This document shows positions 5,940 through 8,192 of a DNA stretch of 8,192 nucleotides, in pieces. The notes below the pieces were generated by a model. The model was not told the DNA's origin, searched no databases, and saw nothing but the letters and a program-made list of their open reading frames with translations. Position numbers and translations under genes: made by a program. The DNA is from Candidatus Bathyarchaeota archaeon. GTDB taxonomy: Archaea > Thermoproteota > Bathyarchaeia > RBG-16-48-13 > JAGMEO01. Where the stretch lies: the NCBI GenBank assembly GCA_030602965.1, contig JAUVYS010000050.1:1-8192 (forward strand), given 5' to 3'. How positions within the stretch are numbered: position 1 is the stretch's first letter; every line of letters starts with the position of its first letter.

Positions 5940-6553
5940 TGTTGCCAAAGAGATGGCTACGAGAACGCGAAAGAGATCCTTACTATCGCCAAGCCAAGAA
6001 GGAAGGTTATAGGAGTAGGGCGACCTTCAAACTTCTTCAAGCAGTAAAAAAATATAGATTCATGAAAAAAGGAGATGTTGTCGTCGATCTAGGCGCTGCT
6101 CCTGGGGGTTGGATGCAAGCAGCTAGAAGCATAGTGGGAGAAGGAGGTTATGTTCTAGGAGTTGACATCAAAGAAATTATCCCTTTAGAACAACCAAATG
6201 TGAAAGCTATAGAAGCTAATATGATGGATCCAAGAGTTCTTGATCAAATTATGAAAAACTTGCCTAGGAAACCAAACGTTCTTCTTTCAGACGCTTCTCC
6301 AAACATTTCTGGTGTGTGGGATGTCGATCATGCGCGTCAAATTGACCTTGCTGAAACAGCGCTTGAAATGGCGATAAAAATCCTTCGTCCAAACGGCAAT
6401 TTTTTTGTGAAAGTATTTCATGGAGATCTTCTCAATAGTTTCGTTAAAAAGGTTAAAAGCCCCTTCAAGTTTGTGAAGATTGTAAAGCCTAAAGTTAGCA
6501 AGTCAAAGAGCTCTGAAATCTATGTACTAGCTAAATCTTTCATAACTGAATAA
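5939..6553 (+). CDS. rlmE: 23S rRNA (uridine-2'-O-)-methyltransferase RlmE/FtsJ
   Basis: This protein transfers a methyl group from S-adenosylmethionine to a ribose 2'-OH of rRNA. In bacteria the target is U2552 of the 23S A-loop; archaeal relatives are assumed to act on rRNA or, less often, tRNA. In 204 residues the SAM-binding motif I is VVDLGAAPGGW (48-58), followed by the acidic GVDIKE. The catalytic K-D-K-E tetrad is complete: K31 (FKLLQ), D118 (LLSDASPNISG), K158 (FFVKVFHG) and E193 (SSEIYVLA). There is no C-terminal TRAM domain, unlike many euryarchaeal versions. The start is GTG 5939, whose G is the last base of the TFE-beta TAG; TTG 5942 is the alternative. AAGGAAG just upstream serves as ribosome site inside the TFE-beta gene. 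The overlap implies one mRNA and translational coupling. Confidence 0.95.
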   Translation: MLPKRWLRERERDPYYRQAKKEGYRSRATFKLLQAVKKYRFMKKGDVVVDLGAAPGGWMQAARSIVGEGGYVLGVDIKEIIPLEQPNVKAIEANMMDPRVLDQIMKNLPRKPNVLLSDASPNISGVWDVDHARQIDLAETALEMAIKILRPNGNFFVKVFHGDLLNSFVKKVKSPFKFVKIVKPKVSKSKSSEIYVLAKSFITE

Positions 6554-6640
6554 TCTCTCTCATTGACGGTTATTTCAAATCACGTCCCTATACACGCGAT
6601 TTACAGAGAAGAAGCCTCTTTAACAGAATCCTTTTTAGAG

Positions 6641-6649
6641 TTTTATTTA
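6641..6649 (+). promoter_or_regulatory. TATA box for the 68-aa protein gene
   Basis: TTTTATTTA is centred about 31 nt before ATG 6676, giving a predicted start near 6671 and an almost leaderless mRNA. The preceding CTTTTTAGAGTTTT run could also end the TFE-beta/rlmE transcript. Confidence 0.4.
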
Positions 6650-6675
6650 CTTAATTAAAATTGGGGTTAAACTAT

Positions 6676-6882
6676 ATGGGTGAAGTATTTAGGCCTGAAG
6701 ATGTTGCTAAAGGACGTAAGAGGTTGTTTAGAGAAGCTGTAAGAGATTTAAGCCCAGATCTGAGAGATGCTATTTGGCAGATCATAGAGTCTTGGGAAGG
6801 AATGGAATCCCAAAAGAAACTTGTGAGATTGCTCGGAGAAGAAAAAGCTAAGCATTTTTTAAGAAAGCTAAGCCAATTTTAA
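6676..6882 (+). CDS. Small helical protein of unknown function (68 aa)
   Basis: I do not recognise this protein. From ATG 6676 it reads MGEVFRPEDVAKGRKRLFRE and onward for 68 residues. It is strongly charged, with no cysteines, no membrane segment and no signal peptide. It looks like three or four amphipathic helices: residues 7-25 (basic), 27-44 around DLRDAIWQIIESWEG, and 47-66 around KKLVRLLGEEKAKHFLRKL. This pattern suits a compact nucleic-acid- or protein-binding domain, but no specific role follows. A TTG at 6661 would add five residues; the TATA spacing and lack of a ribosome site favour 6676 as a leaderless start. It lies 122 nt after rlmE on the same strand and converges with the DUF2148 gene, 35 nt away. 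Codon use and composition look like real coding sequence. Confidence 0.75.
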   Translation: MGEVFRPEDVAKGRKRLFREAVRDLSPDLRDAIWQIIESWEGMESQKKLVRLLGEEKAKHFLRKLSQF

Positions 6883-6891
6883 AGAACTTGT

Positions 6892-6898
6892 AAAAAAA
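6892..6898 (-). terminator. U-tract terminator of the DUF2148 gene
   Basis: A run of seven T residues on the minus strand starts 19 nt past the TGA at 6918-6920, in the gap between the two convergent genes. Confidence 0.5.
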
Positions 6899-6917
6899 CC
6901 AGGTTTCCAGTCTCTTA

Positions 6918-7487
6918 TCAACGATCAAAAAAGATGTTTTTACCAGATATAGAGAGAGGTACACCTATTATCACATCAGCTTCCATCATATCTAGCGTCT
7001 TCACTGCTGCTCCAATAGTGTACATTAGTCTGTTATCAATGTTCATTTCGCTCGCCATTTTGACAACTGAACCAAGAGCAATTCCCAGATCCATCGCTTC
7101 AAACATGCATACTGGGCCTATAAAGTCTTCTCCCATCTTCTTTTCAGCTTTAATGAACTCAGCACAACTGTGATAGCCACAGGCTCCACAGTCAATCGGT
7201 CTTTCAGGCTTCTTTGGAACTGTCCCCTTCACTCCCACCAATAGAACTGCTGCCGAGTTTCGGACGTTTTCAGCATCTCGATTGAAAGACGATGTTAAAA
7301 TCTTTTTTTGTTTAGCTTTTTGTTCCATTGCTTTGGCTACATTCTCTTTCTCTTTACCGGTTATTATCATAGTCACTATGCGATCCACTCCCCGTGTTTT
7401 TGGCGCAGTTCTCGCGCTTGCTACCATAAGCTTAGCAGCGATAAGTGTGGCGTCTTCTTCTGCTTTTTTACTTTTAATAATCGTCAA
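6918..7487 (-). CDS. DUF2148 ferredoxin-domain protein
   Basis: This 189-residue protein matches the DUF2148 family (COG4739, proteins with a ferredoxin-like domain), common in archaea and anaerobic bacteria and without a proven reaction. Four cysteines fit a [4Fe-4S] cluster: C100, C103 and C108 in DCGACGYHSCAEF, and C127 in GPVCMFEAMDLGIALGS. The second half carries the other family blocks, NIDNRLMYTIGAA and the ending GVPLSISGKNIFFDR, so the C-terminus is complete. The first 40 residues (MVASARTAPKTRGVDRI) match the family's N-terminal start. The start codon is TTG 7487. It is chosen because GAGG lies 7 nt upstream and the next ATG (codon 21) would remove part of the conserved N-terminus. 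The gene lies 74 nt after the dCTP deaminase gene on the same strand but has its own TATA region. Confidence 0.9.
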   Translation of the reverse strand: MTIIKSKKAEEDATLIAAKLMVASARTAPKTRGVDRIVTMIITGKEKENVAKAMEQKAKQKKILTSSFNRDAENVRNSAAVLLVGVKGTVPKKPERPIDCGACGYHSCAEFIKAEKKMGEDFIGPVCMFEAMDLGIALGSVVKMASEMNIDNRLMYTIGAAVKTLDMMEADVIIGVPLSISGKNIFFDR

Positions 7488-7494
7488 TGAAATT

Positions 7495-7498
7495 CCTC
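7495..7498 (-). promoter_or_regulatory. Shine-Dalgarno GAGG fixing a TTG start
   Basis: The minus strand reads CTGAGGAATTTCATTG. The GAGG core stands 7 nt before the TTG at 7487, which decides the non-ATG start of the DUF2148 gene. Confidence 0.7.
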
Positions 7499-7519
7499 AG
7501 ATCATTATATTGCCCTTTT

Positions 7520-7534
7520 TTTTAATTAATATAT
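7520..7534 (-). promoter_or_regulatory. TATA region of the DUF2148 gene
   Basis: The minus strand reads ATATATTAATTAAAA, centred about 40 nt before the TTG. Transcription would begin near 7501, leaving a short leader that just contains the GAGG site. On the minus strand this T-poor, A-rich run gives no U-tract for the dCTP deaminase gene upstream, so some read-through is possible. Confidence 0.45.
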
Positions 7535-7561
7535 TGATATACGCCCATGTGGAGTTAAGTC

Positions 7562-8089
7562 TTATTCTTGTCCTATGAATCTTGAATCCTCAATTTCATC
7601 GTATCCTCTTTGAGCTTTTGATGTAAGTTTATGAAATATTATCTGCACGATTCTGGTTCCAGGATAGAGCTTTACTGGAGAGGTATTTTGGCAAAAGACT
7701 TCAAGAACCATGGGCACTGGTTTAGAGAAGCCAGATCCAGGGTTAACGAGGCCTGCCGCAAGTACAACTATCCCCAGTCTGGCTATACTACTTCTTCCTT
7801 GTAAGGTGGCTGCTATATTATTTGGAATAGCGATTTTTTCAATGGTTTTTGCAAGTAGGAATTGTCTTGGTTGAATTTCGAAAGCTTTTCCGTCAGTATC
7901 TACAACTTTCATTTTTTCTTTTTGAATAGGGATTCTAGAATCTATAACTTTTCCTTTCTCAAAGAGAGTGAATTGGCTCGAGAGAGTCAAATCTACTGAA
8001 CAGGGGTTTAAATTCTTCTTCTCGAATGGGATTATCTTTATTTGGTCTTCCTCTACAGCTTTCAATATGTCTCTGTCAGATAAGATCAT
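7562..8089 (-). CDS. dcd: dCTP deaminase
   Basis: This enzyme deaminates dCTP to dUTP for thymidylate synthesis; some archaeal relatives also hydrolyse it to dUMP. It has the trimeric dUTPase-like fold. Counting from ATG 8089 (175 residues), the landmarks are the N-terminal MILSDRDI, NPCSVDLTL (28-36), the hydrophobic strand QFLLAKTIEKIAIP, the active-site GRSSIARLG (98-106), AGLVNPGSG (112-120) and the VLE motif, whose Glu130 is the expected catalytic base. The NPG-to-VLE stretch is a few residues longer than in E. coli Dcd, with an inserted KPVP. I cannot tell the monofunctional from the dUMP-forming type. GTG 8098 would add MKK, but MILSD is the usual family N-terminus and AAGTGA lies 5 nt upstream of ATG 8089 as a ribosome site. 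Confidence 0.92.
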   Translation of the reverse strand: MILSDRDILKAVEEDQIKIIPFEKKNLNPCSVDLTLSSQFTLFEKGKVIDSRIPIQKEKMKVVDTDGKAFEIQPRQFLLAKTIEKIAIPNNIAATLQGRSSIARLGIVVLAAGLVNPGSGFSKPVPMVLEVFCQNTSPVKLYPGTRIVQIIFHKLTSKAQRGYDEIEDSRFIGQE

Positions 8090-8137
8090 TTTTTTCACTT
8101 AATTTTAGTTTATTATGCAAGAGAACGTTTCTTTTGG

Positions 8138-8145
8138 ATATAAAA
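8138..8145 (-). promoter_or_regulatory. TATA box of the dCTP deaminase gene
   Basis: The minus strand reads TTTTATAT, centred 52 nt before ATG 8089. Transcription would start near 8115, giving a leader of about 26 nt that contains the AAGTGA ribosome site. Confidence 0.45.
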
Positions 8146-8192
8146 GTGAATGAGGAAGATACTTTAAACGTGTCCATCGTAGTTCTTTCATT
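8146..8192 (+). CDS. Possible 5' end of a gene running off the right edge
   Basis: A frame from GTG 8146 stays open for 15 codons to the window end and reads VNEEDTLNVSIVVLS. The VSIVVLS strand resembles the first beta strand of family-2 glycosyltransferases (often VSIVVLTYN). There is no ribosome site, the TATA-like sequence just before it is better placed for dcd on the other strand, and TTG 8134 is an equal start candidate. This is a guess from very little sequence. Confidence 0.25.
   Translation, partial: MNEEDTLNVSIVVLS

Noticed and set aside
6602..6622. AGAG...CTCT hairpin resembling the element's inner stem
   Set aside because: It lacks the CCACATA and GACTA blocks and the outer stem.
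6934..7578. Plus-strand hydrophobic open frames at 6934-7173, 7282-7578 and 7308-7490
   Set aside because: They are antisense shadows of the DUF2148 gene; hydrophobicity there reflects the complement of its codons.
1..8192. tRNA, rRNA, CRISPR array, transposase or defence genes
   Set aside because: No T-arm consensus, regular repeat-spacer pattern, transposase motif or nuclease/defence domain was seen on either strand.

Overview
The window looks like a chromosomal segment from an AT-rich archaeon. The basis is a TFE-beta/RPC34-type basal transcription factor, a DUF2148 ferredoxin-domain protein, a long GTP-dependent PEP carboxykinase, GTG and TTG starts with archaeal Shine-Dalgarno sites, TATA boxes about 25 nt before likely transcription starts, and plain U-tract terminators. 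TFE-beta points to the TACK/Asgard side, and a Bathyarchaeia-like organism is my best guess. That placement is inference, because there is no rRNA marker here.

Layout. The left third reads on the minus strand: the 5' end of a small membrane-protein gene running off the left edge, a 12-TM MFS transporter, and an AIM24/TIGR00266 protein. Positions 2532-3430 hold no intact gene but three kinds of remains. These are the first ~39 codons of an Fpg/Nei-type DNA glycosylase, the last ~115 codons of a FeoB ferrous-iron transporter with a frameshift, and a ~60-nt structured intergenic element. A second copy of that element lies at 206-265, between the MFS gene and the left-edge gene. A large minus-strand gene for GTP-dependent PEP carboxykinase (gluconeogenesis) follows.

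The right third opens with a divergent plus-strand information-processing pair: TFE-beta, overlapping by one base with the 23S rRNA 2'-O-methyltransferase RlmE. A 68-aa helical protein of unknown function comes next. It converges on minus-strand genes for the DUF2148 [4Fe-4S] protein and a dCTP deaminase. A possible new plus-strand gene starts at the right edge.

The genes do not form one pathway. They are small independent units, apart from the coupled TFE-beta/RlmE pair. The most unusual parts are the two-copy structured element, which may be a small RNA, and the gene graveyard beside one copy. No defence system, CRISPR array, transposase, tRNA or rRNA was seen.
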